Positions 33,412 through 41,957 of a stretch of DNA of 48,071 bases are shown in pieces. A program made the position numbers and the translations under genes. This DNA comes from an uncultured bacterium (GTDB lineage: Bacteria; Patescibacteriota; Saccharimonadia; Saccharimonadales; Saccharimonadaceae), in assembly GCA_903866605.1 (NCBI GenBank), contig CAIPOF010000019.1:1-48071 (forward strand), written 5' to 3'. The notes beneath the pieces are model-generated. The model was not told the origin of the DNA, did no database searches, and saw only the letters and a list, made by a program, of their open reading frames with translations. The first letter of the stretch is position 1, and each line of letters starts with the position of its first letter.

Positions 33412-33474
33412 TAAATAGTCTGCTCGTGGCAGACTGTCAAGTATTAATATAGTCGAATTGACGCTAATAGTCAA
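33412..33474 (-). promoter_or_regulatory. Tandem promoters of secE-nusG-rplK-rplA
   Basis: P1: TTGACT (33469-33474), 17-nt spacer, TATATT (33446-33451). P2: TTGACA (33435-33440), 17-nt spacer, TAAATA on the plus strand, i.e. TATTTA (33412-33417). The P2 spacer contains an inverted repeat GTCTGC/GCAGAC, a possible operator or RNA hairpin for P1 transcripts. Two ideal spacings in a row make this convincing. Confidence 0.75.
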
Positions 33475-33482
33475 TGGCATAA

Positions 33483-35114
33483 CTAATCATTATCTGCTTG
33501 TAATGTAAAGCTAAAGGTAGAGCCGAAGTTTAGACGACTGGTTAGAACAATTTTCGTGCCTATTTTATGGGCAAGTTTGCTAGCGACATAAAGTCCTAGC
33601 CCAGTCCCACTAGTTTCTCGTGTTCTAAAATCTTCGCTACGATAAAATTTGTCAAAAATCTTTAATCGATCTGTTTTACTAATTCCTATGCCGGTATCCT
33701 TAACAGCAAAAGTAATTATATTTGACTTTTGTTTGATAATAATTGTTACACTACCTTTTTTTGTGTACTTAATTGCATTAGTGATAAAATTTTGCAACAA
33801 CTCCTCTAGATACAATCGACTAACATGAATTTTTCCAATCTTGGGTGACATATCTAAGTTCAAATGGATACTTTTTACTTTGGCATCACTAGAATATTTT
33901 TTGTGCAGTTCGTGGGCCAAATCACGAACATCAATTTCTTCGGCATCATTTGAAACGCCTCGTTCGGCACGTGATAACGTGCTAAGGTCATTTACCATAC
34001 TAGCTAGAAACATAATTTGTTCATGAGCTGTACCAACTGCGTCACCTAGCATTTTTTTTGTCGCATCAGGGTGCTTCATCATTACTTGAAGGTTAGATAT
34101 ACTGCCTTCGGCAATTGTTATAGGGGTTCGAAGCTCGTGGCTGATGACACTAATAAATTCATCACGCTCTTCTTCAAGGCTCTTGGATTTGGTGATATCG
34201 CGCATAATGATTATGTTGCCGTCGTGTGTCTGGGACTTTTTAGAACGACTATAGCTACTCCGAATTGGAGAGTAAGTAATTTCTAGTCGAATTTTGTCAT
34301 CATCACCGAAAACATAATAAAGATCATCACGTTTAGTAACTTTTTTTGTATTCATTAATTCAGTATATAGACTGACTTCTTTGTTATTGGCATCAAATAA
34401 GTTTAAAATCTCATCTATATGATGTCCGTTCAGGCTGGTATTTGTATCTAACAGGTCTAAGCTGGCGGCGTTATAAACTCTAACTATGCCTTTCATATCT
34501 GTACTGATTACAGCATCCGCCAGGTTGTTGACGATTGTAAGAACTCGATCACGCTGTAGCGACTCTTGAATCTTGCTATCAGTCAATTCTTTAGCTGTGA
34601 TTTCTTGAAATTTAAATACATTTATGATTATTAGCCCGGTTATAAATATCACTCCTAACGAAATCAAATCGTTTGTTATTAGCATTCCATTTGTTCTGTT
34701 AGAAAAAAGTATATTTAGTCCGACAAGGAGGGACAAGAATATAATATTTAGTTGAAACCCACGTTTTGGATAATATACATATGTAGCGATTGATAAAATT
34801 AGCCAACAAACTAAAATAGGCGATGAAATTCCTGAAATAAAAATTAAATACGAACCTGCCAACAAGTGATATGCAACAAGCCTTAGGTAGGAATCTAACT
34901 TTGTCTTGCTGGGAAATAAAAACTGTAATGCTGATAAATATAACCACCAAAATGAGAACATTAAAAAACCGAAGTTATCAAAACTAAAGTTATTTTGTAT
35001 ATAACCTGACTGCACACTCACGCCGTATATGATTAAAATTGACGGTAAAAGTAGAGCGGCATAGCTGAAAACAGTTGCCGAACGAGGTTTATGAACTTTT
35101 CCACCCTCATACAT
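33483..35114 (-). CDS. Multi-pass sensor histidine kinase with PAS domain
   Basis: 543 residues. Five or six N-terminal membrane helices (about 15-170), a PAS region (about 200-310, VVNNLADAVISTDMKG onward), HisKA with SHELRTPITIAEGSIS, and a HATPase with N-box NFITNAIKYTKKGS, G1 DTGIGIS, F-box FDKFYRSEDFR and G2 GTGLGLYVASKLA. All catalytic motifs are present. No response regulator is adjacent, so it is an orphan kinase here. TATAAT lies 9 nt before the ATG at 35114, a near-leaderless arrangement. It ends just before the secE promoters. Confidence 0.9.
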   Translation of the reverse strand: MYEGGKVHKPRSATVFSYAALLLPSILIIYGVSVQSGYIQNNFSFDNFGFLMFSFWWLYLSALQFLFPSKTKLDSYLRLVAYHLLAGSYLIFISGISSPILVCWLILSIATYVYYPKRGFQLNIIFLSLLVGLNILFSNRTNGMLITNDLISLGVIFITGLIIINVFKFQEITAKELTDSKIQESLQRDRVLTIVNNLADAVISTDMKGIVRVYNAASLDLLDTNTSLNGHHIDEILNLFDANNKEVSLYTELMNTKKVTKRDDLYYVFGDDDKIRLEITYSPIRSSYSRSKKSQTHDGNIIIMRDITKSKSLEEERDEFISVISHELRTPITIAEGSISNLQVMMKHPDATKKMLGDAVGTAHEQIMFLASMVNDLSTLSRAERGVSNDAEEIDVRDLAHELHKKYSSDAKVKSIHLNLDMSPKIGKIHVSRLYLEELLQNFITNAIKYTKKGSVTIIIKQKSNIITFAVKDTGIGISKTDRLKIFDKFYRSEDFRTRETSGTGLGLYVASKLAHKIGTKIVLTSRLNFGSTFSFTLQADND

Positions 35115-35205
35115 CTTGTGGCTATTATACTCGTTTTATTATTAATCGTCACCATTATTCTTTAAAAACAATTTTGTATTATCAAGAACTTTTCGACAAA
35201 ATATT

Positions 35206-35901
35206 TTAGATTGATGGGGTTAGCTTTTTTAAAGTACGACGATGCAATTTGTAATTAGGATCGGCCGACTCAACTAGTGACCAAAAAACCTTGCCATGAT
35301 TCATCTGCTTGGTGTGTGAAAGTTCATGAATGATGATGTAATCAATCAATTCAAAGTCTAATTTCATCAATGCAATATTTAAACTGACTGTTCCGTTGCT
35401 GCTATAGCTTCCCCAGCGTCCGCTAGCATGAGAAAATCTAACCTTTTTATATGAGTAGCCATATTTTTGAGCCAAGAATAATAATCGATTTGGTAAATAG
35501 CTTTTTGCCTCGATTCTGAGGGCTGAAATCACACAATCACGTATTGCACGTGATACGTCTGGGTCGGACAGCTTTTTACTGGTTGGTAAATTGACGACTA
35601 TCTTTTGCCCTTGTCGTTTGACGACAAGTTCTTGGTCCATTGAGGGTTGGATAATCAGCGTATGGCTTTTTCCTATTTGGACTCCATGTTCAAATACATA
35701 TTCCGGTTTTGATTTGTCTAATATTTCCCGAAGCTCATTTCTGGATTTTTTTAGTAAGTGTTTTACTAAAAATATGGGCGCATGCATTGGTAATGATGCA
35801 TGTAATGACCCGTCTGGCGCAACTCTAACTCGAACTTGAGTTGCAATAGGGCTTCGCCGAATTGTCACTTTGCCAAATTCTTTATCTTGAATTACAGGCA
35901 T
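35206..35901 (-). CDS. YgjP-like zinc metallopeptidase-fold protein
   Basis: 231 residues. The C-terminal part has YIIIHELSHTKQMNHGKVFW: the HExxH pair plus a third His, the zinc triad of the YgjP/SprT-like (DUF45) group. RFSHASGRWGSYSSNGTVSLN is the other family signature. The N-terminal half is beta-rich (VTIRRSPIATQVRVRVAPDG). Some family members were reported as nucleotide pyrophosphatases and others are annotated as peptidases, so activity is open. AAAGAG precedes the ATG. It lies 12 nt downstream of the P-loop kinase gene, possibly one unit. Confidence 0.82.
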   Translation of the reverse strand: MPVIQDKEFGKVTIRRSPIATQVRVRVAPDGSLHASLPMHAPIFLVKHLLKKSRNELREILDKSKPEYVFEHGVQIGKSHTLIIQPSMDQELVVKRQGQKIVVNLPTSKKLSDPDVSRAIRDCVISALRIEAKSYLPNRLLFLAQKYGYSYKKVRFSHASGRWGSYSSNGTVSLNIALMKLDFELIDYIIIHELSHTKQMNHGKVFWSLVESADPNYKLHRRTLKKLTPSI

Positions 35902-35913
35902 TAATACTCTTTT

Positions 35914-36507
35914 CTAACGAATCAAATAATTTCTACGTTTTGGTGGTTGGACTAGTGTATTTTGTTGACTATCATTTGGATGTGTTTGAATCATATGTTT
36001 TAAAACAATTTTTAATTGGCTAGCATAAGTATGTTTGCCACTAATAACAATGGCTTTTTCATGTATTTTTGGATCACTAAAGTGTTTTAGACTATTATTA
36101 AATTCCTCAGCACTTAGGGCTGGTTTCTCTAGAGATGATTTTAGGGAACGTTTTTTTGCAGATACTAGTTCGGTTTGAACCCAAATATACAATGGTTCGT
36201 AACCAGCTTTACGTGCAGTTTTTGAAATTGTTATACGATCAGATTGAAGACTGGTCCGACCTTCATAAATGACTGTCCGTTTTGTTTTTAAAACTTCATC
36301 AAGAATATAATTTGAAACTTTTAATAATATTTTATCTTCTTCGTCGTTGTACAATGGGTTCGTAAATATTTCTTTTCGTAATTTATCGAAGCTAATAATT
36401 GGAGCTTTGAAGGTTTCTGCAAAATGCTCTGCAAAAAAACTTTTTCCAGATCTTGGTATCCCTACCATTATTATCATATGTGGTTTTGTTGTGTCTTTTG
36501 CTTCCAT
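35914..36507 (-). CDS. P-loop kinase (polynucleotide kinase/zeta-toxin-like)
   Basis: 197 residues from the ATG at 36507 (MEAKDTTK). Walker A VGIPRSGKSFF near residue 14, FDKLRKEIF (a substrate Asp as in T4 Pnk-type kinases), then TVIYEGRTSLQSDRI, and a basic lid-like segment KKRSLKSSL. These suggest an AAA_33-type small-molecule or nucleic-acid kinase; the substrate is unknown. No antitoxin-like neighbour, so toxin identity is not supported. The -10 TATACT (36515-36520) is 7 nt from the ATG, again leaderless. The upstream in-frame ATG at 36564 would lie outside this transcript. Confidence 0.7.
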   Translation of the reverse strand: MEAKDTTKPHMIIMVGIPRSGKSFFAEHFAETFKAPIISFDKLRKEIFTNPLYNDEEDKILLKVSNYILDEVLKTKRTVIYEGRTSLQSDRITISKTARKAGYEPLYIWVQTELVSAKKRSLKSSLEKPALSAEEFNNSLKHFSDPKIHEKAIVISGKHTYASQLKIVLKHMIQTHPNDSQQNTLVQPPKRRNYLIR

Positions 36508-36514
36508 ATAAGAC

Positions 36515-36520
36515 AGTATA
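36515..36520 (-). promoter_or_regulatory. -10 box for a leaderless start
   Basis: Minus strand TATACT, 7 nt before the ATG at 36507; no Shine-Dalgarno between them. Confidence 0.5.
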
Positions 36521-36640
36521 ACAAATGTGTTGCCAAATAAATACACAGCTAAATGTAGTAACACTAAAAATATATGCTATGAATATTTATAAACATATAG
36601 TATGCTAGCAGTATTAACATAAGTGTTTTTACAGAAAAAA

Positions 36641-38023
36641 ATGACGAAAAAATCTAGCAAACTAAAAAAATTTACTCGAGAATTTTCTTCTATTGAGAAA
36701 CATGCCAAAAAAAATATTCTAAAACGGATGATACGTAGAAAACAATTTAGTAGATTCTTACATATATTGGGTCCTGGTATAGTAACTGGTGCAGCCGATG
36801 ATGATCCTTCAGGAATTGCAACCTATTCTCAGGCTGGAGCAGCCTATGGATATGGGTTTTTATGGACTTTTCCAATTATGCTGCCACTTATGGTCGCAGT
36901 GCAGGATTCATGTTCTAGAATAGGTGCTGTAACTGGTAAGGGACTTGCGGCAGTTATTAAAGATAACTATAGTAAAAAATTACTATACATGTCTGTTGTA
37001 CTGGTAGTAGTAGCTAATACGGTTAATATTGGATCGGACTTAGGCGCGATGGCTGCAACGACTCAACTATTTGTTGATTTGCCCTATTTCCTATTAGCAT
37101 TAATGTACGCCGTTGTTATCATTTTCTTAATTATATTCGTAAGCTATAAAAAGTATGTAAAAATTCTTAAATGGTTAGCTATTGCACTGCTAGCTTACCC
37201 AGTTACGGCTTTTATGGTAGGTCAGAATTGGTCAGAATTAATTCGAAACACTTTTTTTGTTATTCCAACAATTAATTCTACGACAATATATATTTTAGTT
37301 GGCATACTTGGGACAACTATTTCTCCATATTGCTTTTTTTGGGATACGTCAGAAACTGTCGAAGAAGAGATTTCGCATCATCGCTTGGCTGCACTTGGAA
37401 ATATTCCTAAAATAAGCAAAAGATTCCTAAAAGATGTTCGACTGGATAATTTAATTGGTATGAGTTTATCAACGATTATTGCATGGTTCATTGTAGTAGT
37501 ATGCGCATCGGTATTATTTCAAAATGGTGTACGTGACATTAGCACTGCGGCTGACGCCGCTCGTGCTCTTCAGCCACTGGTTAATGGATTCCCATACGCC
37601 GGATTAATCGCTAAATTTATATTTTCATTTGGTATTATTGGAATCGGTTTGCTAGCTATACCGACACTGGCTGGCTCATCAGCTTATGCTATATCAGAAA
37701 CATTGGGATGGAAAGAAGGTCTATATCGTAAATTTAGTAAGGCGATTGGGTTTTATGCCGTAATCATTACGGCTACAGTCGTTGGATTGGTAATAAATAT
37801 ACTGGGTATCAATCCCATCCAAGCATTGATATTTACAGCCGTTTTTAACGGTGTTGCCGCAGTACCCCTAATTTGGATGATTGTTAGAATTGGGAATAAT
37901 TCACAAATTATGGGTGAATATAAAAATGGCGTGGTATCAAACATTTTTGTAAAGATTGCTCTTGTTGTAATGACACTGGCAGTATTGGCATTATTCTTTT
38001 TTATGGCAGTTGGAAAAGTTTAG
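36641..38023 (+). CDS. NRAMP-like divalent metal transporter, atypical motifs
   Basis: 460 residues with about eleven membrane helices after a basic N-terminus. The first helix carries DDDPSGIATYSQAG where classical NRAMP has DPGN; the sixth-helix region has TTISPYCFFWDTSE instead of the MPH motif. Both metal-site elements are thus changed, so Mn2+/Fe2+ selectivity cannot be assumed; Mg2+-type NRAMP relatives are one alternative. An in-frame GTG at 36623 could extend the protein by six residues; neither start has a clear ribosome binding site. Monocistronic. Confidence 0.75.
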   Translation: MTKKSSKLKKFTREFSSIEKHAKKNILKRMIRRKQFSRFLHILGPGIVTGAADDDPSGIATYSQAGAAYGYGFLWTFPIMLPLMVAVQDSCSRIGAVTGKGLAAVIKDNYSKKLLYMSVVLVVVANTVNIGSDLGAMAATTQLFVDLPYFLLALMYAVVIIFLIIFVSYKKYVKILKWLAIALLAYPVTAFMVGQNWSELIRNTFFVIPTINSTTIYILVGILGTTISPYCFFWDTSETVEEEISHHRLAALGNIPKISKRFLKDVRLDNLIGMSLSTIIAWFIVVVCASVLFQNGVRDISTAADAARALQPLVNGFPYAGLIAKFIFSFGIIGIGLLAIPTLAGSSAYAISETLGWKEGLYRKFSKAIGFYAVIITATVVGLVINILGINPIQALIFTAVFNGVAAVPLIWMIVRIGNNSQIMGEYKNGVVSNIFVKIALVVMTLAVLALFFFMAVGKV

Positions 38024-38232
38024 TTAGTTTAATGTAAAAATTAATGACTGAATGAAACAGGCGAGACGTACAAATCATCTTTTAGCACCTATCATTACTA
38101 TTTACAAATAATCATAAGTATGTTATGCTATTAATAATTTTAGGAGTTACATAAACACTATAGTTTTTATGTTATGTTAAAATAGATAACTACAAACCAG
38201 ATATTCATTATGTAATAAATTGGAGATAAATG

Positions 38233-39363
38233 ATGATAAAGTCAAATATTGAACAAAATAGTATTCAAGAAATAGCAGAGATTGCTAGGCTTATTAACAA
38301 TTTTGAAATGGATTATGCGTCTCGAGAGCATGCGATAAAAAGACTGACCGAAATTGCACTACGTCTGGCAAGTACTGAACATAAAACTGATCAACAGGCA
38401 GAACAATCAAGAACAGACCTAGAGATTGAGTATTCAGTTATGCCCAGAACTCGTGATGAATCTGAAAAAGCCATCGATCAATTGAATAATGAAAGACGAA
38501 ATTTAAATCAATTTATTGAAGCTGCCGGTGCTGGTACGTGGAAATGGGATGTAAAGAACGATGTAGAATGGGTTGATTCTAGAACCCTATTAATGCTAGG
38601 TTATACGCCAGATGATTTTAATGGCGATAATCCACTGAATTTGGATGATATAACGGATCCTACTGACAAAAAAAGATCTGATGAGTTATTGAAAATGATC
38701 ATTAATGATCCGTCAGTAGATAATTACATTTGTGAATTATGGATGAAATGTAAAGACGGAACAAAAAAATGCTTTGAAGATAAGGGTAAGGTTGTCGATA
38801 GGGACGAAAATGGCCTCGCACTGTATGTCGCAGGTACAACTATAGATATCACCGAGCGTAAATTGATGCAAGAAGAGATTATTGAGCTGTCATTAACGGA
38901 TGAACTAACTGGTCTTGGGAATAGGCGTTATTTAAAAAATGAACTTGAAAGATTTAAAAAAAGTGGTCGAAAAAATCCAATAACAGTAATTAGTTGGGAT
39001 GTTGCTGATTTTAAAACGATAAATGATACATTAGGTCATGATGTTGGCGATAGAGTGCTTAGACTGATTGCTGATATCTTGAAGAGAGAGCTTAGATCGG
39101 ATGATTGTATCGTTCGGATGGGTGGAGACGAATTTATAGCACTCCTACCACTGACGGACGAGCAAACAGCAAGAAACATACAACAAAGAATTGAAGAAAG
39201 CTTAGCCAAAGAATCAGACATACTACCACTAAGAATTTCGGCGGGAATAGCAACATCGTATGATAAAGACGAAAACCTGAATGAATTACTAACATTAGCA
39301 GATATAAAAATGTATGAGCATAAGAAGGCTCAAAAAAACGGTGGCGTGATAATCAAGTCATAA
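38233..39363 (+). CDS. Diguanylate cyclase with PAS sensor domain
   Basis: 376 residues. A helical N-terminus (about 1-90), a PAS domain (about 95-215; AAGAGTWKWDV, ITERKL at its end), and a GGDEF domain (about 225-375) with LTGLGNRRY, the intact MGGDEF active site and RSDD five residues before it, which fits the inhibitory I-site (RxxD). It should make c-di-GMP from two GTP in response to a signal at the PAS. No membrane helix. GGAG sits 7 nt before the ATG at 38233; the ATG at 38230 is too close. The 206-nt gap upstream is AT-rich and holds an imperfect inverted repeat (ACATAAA/TTTATGT). Confidence 0.9.
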   Translation: MIKSNIEQNSIQEIAEIARLINNFEMDYASREHAIKRLTEIALRLASTEHKTDQQAEQSRTDLEIEYSVMPRTRDESEKAIDQLNNERRNLNQFIEAAGAGTWKWDVKNDVEWVDSRTLLMLGYTPDDFNGDNPLNLDDITDPTDKKRSDELLKMIINDPSVDNYICELWMKCKDGTKKCFEDKGKVVDRDENGLALYVAGTTIDITERKLMQEEIIELSLTDELTGLGNRRYLKNELERFKKSGRKNPITVISWDVADFKTINDTLGHDVGDRVLRLIADILKRELRSDDCIVRMGGDEFIALLPLTDEQTARNIQQRIEESLAKESDILPLRISAGIATSYDKDENLNELLTLADIKMYEHKKAQKNGGVIIKS

Positions 39364-39457
39364 CACTTAAAAAGTAAATATTTACTAAACTATGTCAGAT
39401 TACTATATTTATTGGCTTCTAGCCTTCAACGCTAAGGTTGGTTAACCCATGCACATC

Positions 39458-39853
39458 CTAGTCTATCGATTTATTGCTACTTCTTTGTTCCATGCCTGTC
39501 TTTGGCAACGAGACCACGAACGTAGTGCCCATGCCCTCTTTTGAATGAAATGTAATGTTTCCACCTGCTTCCGTCAAAATTGATTTTACTATATACAGCC
39601 CAAGACCAGTGCCCTCGGTGTCTTTTTCTCGGATATTATCAGCTCTAAATAATTTTGAAAATATCTTCTCTTTTTGGTCATCTGGTATGCCAAACCCATG
39701 ATCTGAAACTTCAATAATATATGTTGATTTAATATTTTTTGGGTTATAAGAAAATTTAATGAGTATTTCGCTGTTATTAGGTGAATATATGGCACATTTT
39801 GAATATAACTTGTCGACATGGACAAAAAATATACTAGTTGTTTTGACGGGCAT
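39458..39853 (-). pseudogene. Remnant of a histidine kinase (ATPase domain only)
   Basis: 131 codons encode the end of a HATPase domain: G1 DHGFGIP, F-box KLFRADN, G2 GTGLGLYIVKSIL and a final TTFVVSLP. There is no HisKA domain, no membrane part and no room for one: a strong terminator lies only 27 nt upstream of the ATG. The N-box is damaged: SKCAIYSPNN lacks the Asn that binds Mg2+ and several residues before it. Most likely a decaying fragment left by a deletion. No ribosome binding site is seen. Confidence 0.7.
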
Positions 39854-39879
39854 GGATTATAATTAAGTATTTTATTAAT

Positions 39880-39917
39880 CACAATTAAAGAGCTCGGTTC
39901 GGAGCTCTTTAATTGTG
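39880..39917. terminator. Perfect 16-bp bidirectional terminator
   Basis: CACAATTAAAGAGCTC (39880-39895) and its exact inverse (39902-39917) around a 6-nt loop, with T-rich sequence following on both strands. It lies 11 nt after the stop of the small membrane protein at 39928. Confidence 0.85.
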
Positions 39918-39927
39918 TTCTTAACTT

Positions 39928-40239
39928 TTATTTTTGATCTTTGGTTGTAACGACAATTCCGCCAGATGCCATGGACACTAGGTTAAAGATTACAGCCTGG
40001 ACAAATCCAACAACTGCGCCGATAACTGCATACATAACAGTTACGAAAAATACTTGGACCAATCCAGCTGTGATACCGAATACCAAGCCTTTTAGAAGAC
40101 TTGCTGTTTCGACACCAAAGTGAAGGCTAGCTGACATTGCATAAAGCAAGCTTACGATGAAACCTACGATACCAAATCCGGCTGCATAAAAACCTGCAAG
40201 TGAGCCGAGTCTTACTTTTACTATATTTAAATCTTTCAT
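39928..40239 (-). CDS. Small membrane protein, unknown
   Basis: 103 residues from the ATG at 40239 (MKDLNIVKVRLGSLAG). Two or three hydrophobic segments rich in Gly, Ala and Val (GFYAAGFGIVGFIVSLLYAM; VFFVTVMYAVIGAVVGFVQAV). The short charged C-terminus ends KDQK. The frame extends to 40335 but that part lies beyond a GGA-type ribosome binding site and is basic and unlikely. No family recognised. Bounded by strong terminators on both sides, so it is its own unit. Confidence 0.6.
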   Translation of the reverse strand: MKDLNIVKVRLGSLAGFYAAGFGIVGFIVSLLYAMSASLHFGVETASLLKGLVFGITAGLVQVFFVTVMYAVIGAVVGFVQAVIFNLVSMASGGIVVTTKDQK

Positions 40240-40318
40240 ATTCCTGATCCTTCTCCCACCACAAAATATTACTAATTTAAATATATACCTTTTATAATAA
40301 AAAAACAATAAAGCAAAA

Positions 40319-40369
40319 AGCTCCACGTACATCAACGCGGGCTTTTTGCCCAGCGGACGTTGTGGAGCT
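40319..40369 (-). terminator. Terminator of the macro-domain gene
   Basis: Three nested stems: AGCTCCA/TGGAGCT (40319-40325, 40363-40369), CAACG/CGTTG and GGGC/GCCC, followed on the minus strand by five T. It starts two bases past the stop codon at 40371. Confidence 0.8.
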
Positions 40370-40370
40370 G

Positions 40371-40841
40371 TCAGACGCGCCAGAGTTCATCGTCAAGGAT
40401 GAATTTGTCGTCAGAGTTAGAGACGACAATAATTATCTCCTCGATCGGTGGTTTGGTCTTGATGAAATCGGCAATGGCTTTTGCCAACTCCAGCAGATCA
40501 CTCACATCGGCATCGAATGTTGGGATGCAAACGCTAGCAACCTTATACTTGGTCGAGGCAGCCAGGGCCAAGCTGACTACCTTGTAGACCGACTTTGACT
40601 CGTCGGCGACAAAAATCACAGACTTGTTCAGTCCACCATGTGGAATAAGTGCTTCCACGTAGAGAACCTGGCCTGATCGCAAGGGCATTTCTGCCTCTGC
40701 CAGCGCGTGGAACAGGTTGCCTGAGCGACTCTTGATTTGCTCGTGCAACTTGCCAACGCACTTCTTGGGGTTGATAACTGCTACCAATGCGTCTGTTTTG
40801 ATAGCAGTTACCTCACCCTCTACGACTCTGATTTTAGCCAA
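40371..40841 (-). CDS. GC-rich macro-domain-like protein
   Basis: 156 residues. The order VVEGEVTAIKTDALVAVINPKK, HEQIKSRSGNLFHAL, LRSGQVLYVEALI and VIFVADES matches a macro (ADP-ribose-binding) fold; the usual NAAN and the loop glycines are altered, so ligand binding is uncertain. It starts at TTG with GGAGG 5 nt upstream. Like the gene at 27391 it is visibly richer in G+C than its surroundings, has a strong promoter (40897-40925) and its own terminator, so acquisition by transfer is likely. Macro domains bind or hydrolyse ADP-ribose in stress, toxin or phage-defence contexts; no partner is adjacent. Confidence 0.6.
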   Translation of the reverse strand: MAKIRVVEGEVTAIKTDALVAVINPKKCVGKLHEQIKSRSGNLFHALAEAEMPLRSGQVLYVEALIPHGGLNKSVIFVADESKSVYKVVSLALAASTKYKVASVCIPTFDADVSDLLELAKAIADFIKTKPPIEEIIIVVSNSDDKFILDDELWRV

Positions 40842-40896
40842 CTATCCTCCAATATGTTCGAATGTTGCCCAATCAAATCCAAATGGATTCATTATT

Positions 40897-40925
40897 ATAT
40901 TAAAACATTACGCAATATAAGTCAA
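40897..40925 (-). promoter_or_regulatory. Promoter of the macro-domain gene
   Basis: Minus strand -35 TTGACT (40920-40925), 17-nt spacer, -10 TAATAT (40897-40902). Leader about 50 nt. Layout is the same as for the other GC-rich gene at 27391. Confidence 0.7.
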
Positions 40926-40969
40926 TTGTTTATACGATAACCATTAAACCTAGTTTTCATCATACGCTG

Positions 40970-41887
40970 TTAATTTAACATATCTCTCATGATTGACGCG
41001 TTTTTATCATTTTTTGTTAATGGATTTAAATCCCAAAGATATTCAATTGTTGCTAGTATTGAGTAATGATTATATGGTTCGACAGATATATATTTTTTCC
41101 TAGCTGCTGAACCCAAAAAAAGTGTCAATACCCTGCTATCCAATCGATCTCCTTCGTCCCAAGTGATAATTAGAAGTGAGTTTTGCTTTGTAAATGCCGA
41201 TGAAGATAAGATTTTTGGCACATTTTGAGATAGCCATTTATCACCAATGCCTACCTGGCAATTATGCATATCATTACATAAATTTGGGCTAATAAAGGAA
41301 TAGTTTGGTAAATTTGAATTGTCTATGTCTTTTTTCAGATTACTGAAAGGTACAATTTGACTTGAGCACTGAGTATTATTGCTACTTATACTCTTATAAT
41401 ATATAAACGGGTTATGCCTGGTAGCATATTTTTTTGTGTCTTTGAAGTCGCAACTAATTGGCATACTCTCAGCGTACATTTTCCAGGTTCTTCCCGAGTT
41501 TTCTATCTCGTCTGTGATATTAGCGACATGAGCCTGACAAAAATGTTTTTTTGGGTTACAACTATTTGATATATTTGTTGAAGAGCCACTAGTCAATGCG
41601 ATATAGGGGTTTTTCGAAACCGCATGATAGTTTGTTGCAACGGCACTGGTTTTGATTAGTTTATTTATATATTGTGCATTTGAGTTGTTGAATAGTGAAT
41701 CCAGTGATTTATTTTCATCAACTATTATCACAACATGGTCAATTATTGGGATATCAAATAAACTAGCAGTATAAACTTTATTGTTTTGATTATATAATTT
41801 TGAGTTAACAGTTGATACAAATATTACTAGAATTAGAGAAATAATTGTTATAGAAATAATTATAATTTTTCGTATTTTGCGTAGCAT
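40970..41887 (-). CDS. Secreted phosphoesterase (alkaline-phosphatase superfamily)
   Basis: 305 residues. One N-terminal membrane helix (about 7-28) places the rest outside. Family signatures of the phospholipase C/acid phosphatase group: DHVVIIVDENKSLDSLF (usual form HVVVIVMENxS), ITWDEGD, and NHYSILATIEYLW near the C-terminus. At least six cysteines (SCNPKKHFC, SCDF, CSSQ, LCNDMHNC) suggest disulfides. It may cleave phosphate esters or phospholipids, possibly of the host; substrate unproven. TATAAT lies 9 nt before the ATG at 41887. Confidence 0.8.
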   Translation of the reverse strand: MLRKIRKIIIISITIISLILVIFVSTVNSKLYNQNNKVYTASLFDIPIIDHVVIIVDENKSLDSLFNNSNAQYINKLIKTSAVATNYHAVSKNPYIALTSGSSTNISNSCNPKKHFCQAHVANITDEIENSGRTWKMYAESMPISCDFKDTKKYATRHNPFIYYKSISSNNTQCSSQIVPFSNLKKDIDNSNLPNYSFISPNLCNDMHNCQVGIGDKWLSQNVPKILSSSAFTKQNSLLIITWDEGDRLDSRVLTLFLGSAARKKYISVEPYNHYSILATIEYLWDLNPLTKNDKNASIMRDMLN

Positions 41888-41957
41888 TACTATGCTATTA
41901 TAATCAAATCAGATAAAAAAACTATAAAATTGTTTCGAAGTTGCATACATGAATTTT

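Noticed and set aside
35914-36507. Zeta-type toxin.
   Set aside because: No epsilon-like antitoxin beside it and the motif order equally fits harmless P-loop kinases.
39589-39882. A second minus-strand frame overlapping the kinase remnant.
   Set aside because: Out of frame with the HATPase motifs and without recognisable features; a by-product of the decayed gene.
40842-40892. A 16-codon upstream frame (MNPFGFDWATFEHIGG) that stops directly before the TTG start of the macro-domain gene.
   Set aside because: Its ATG lies only 4 nt after the -10 box, so transcription probably starts at or after it; the stop/Shine-Dalgarno overlap may be chance.
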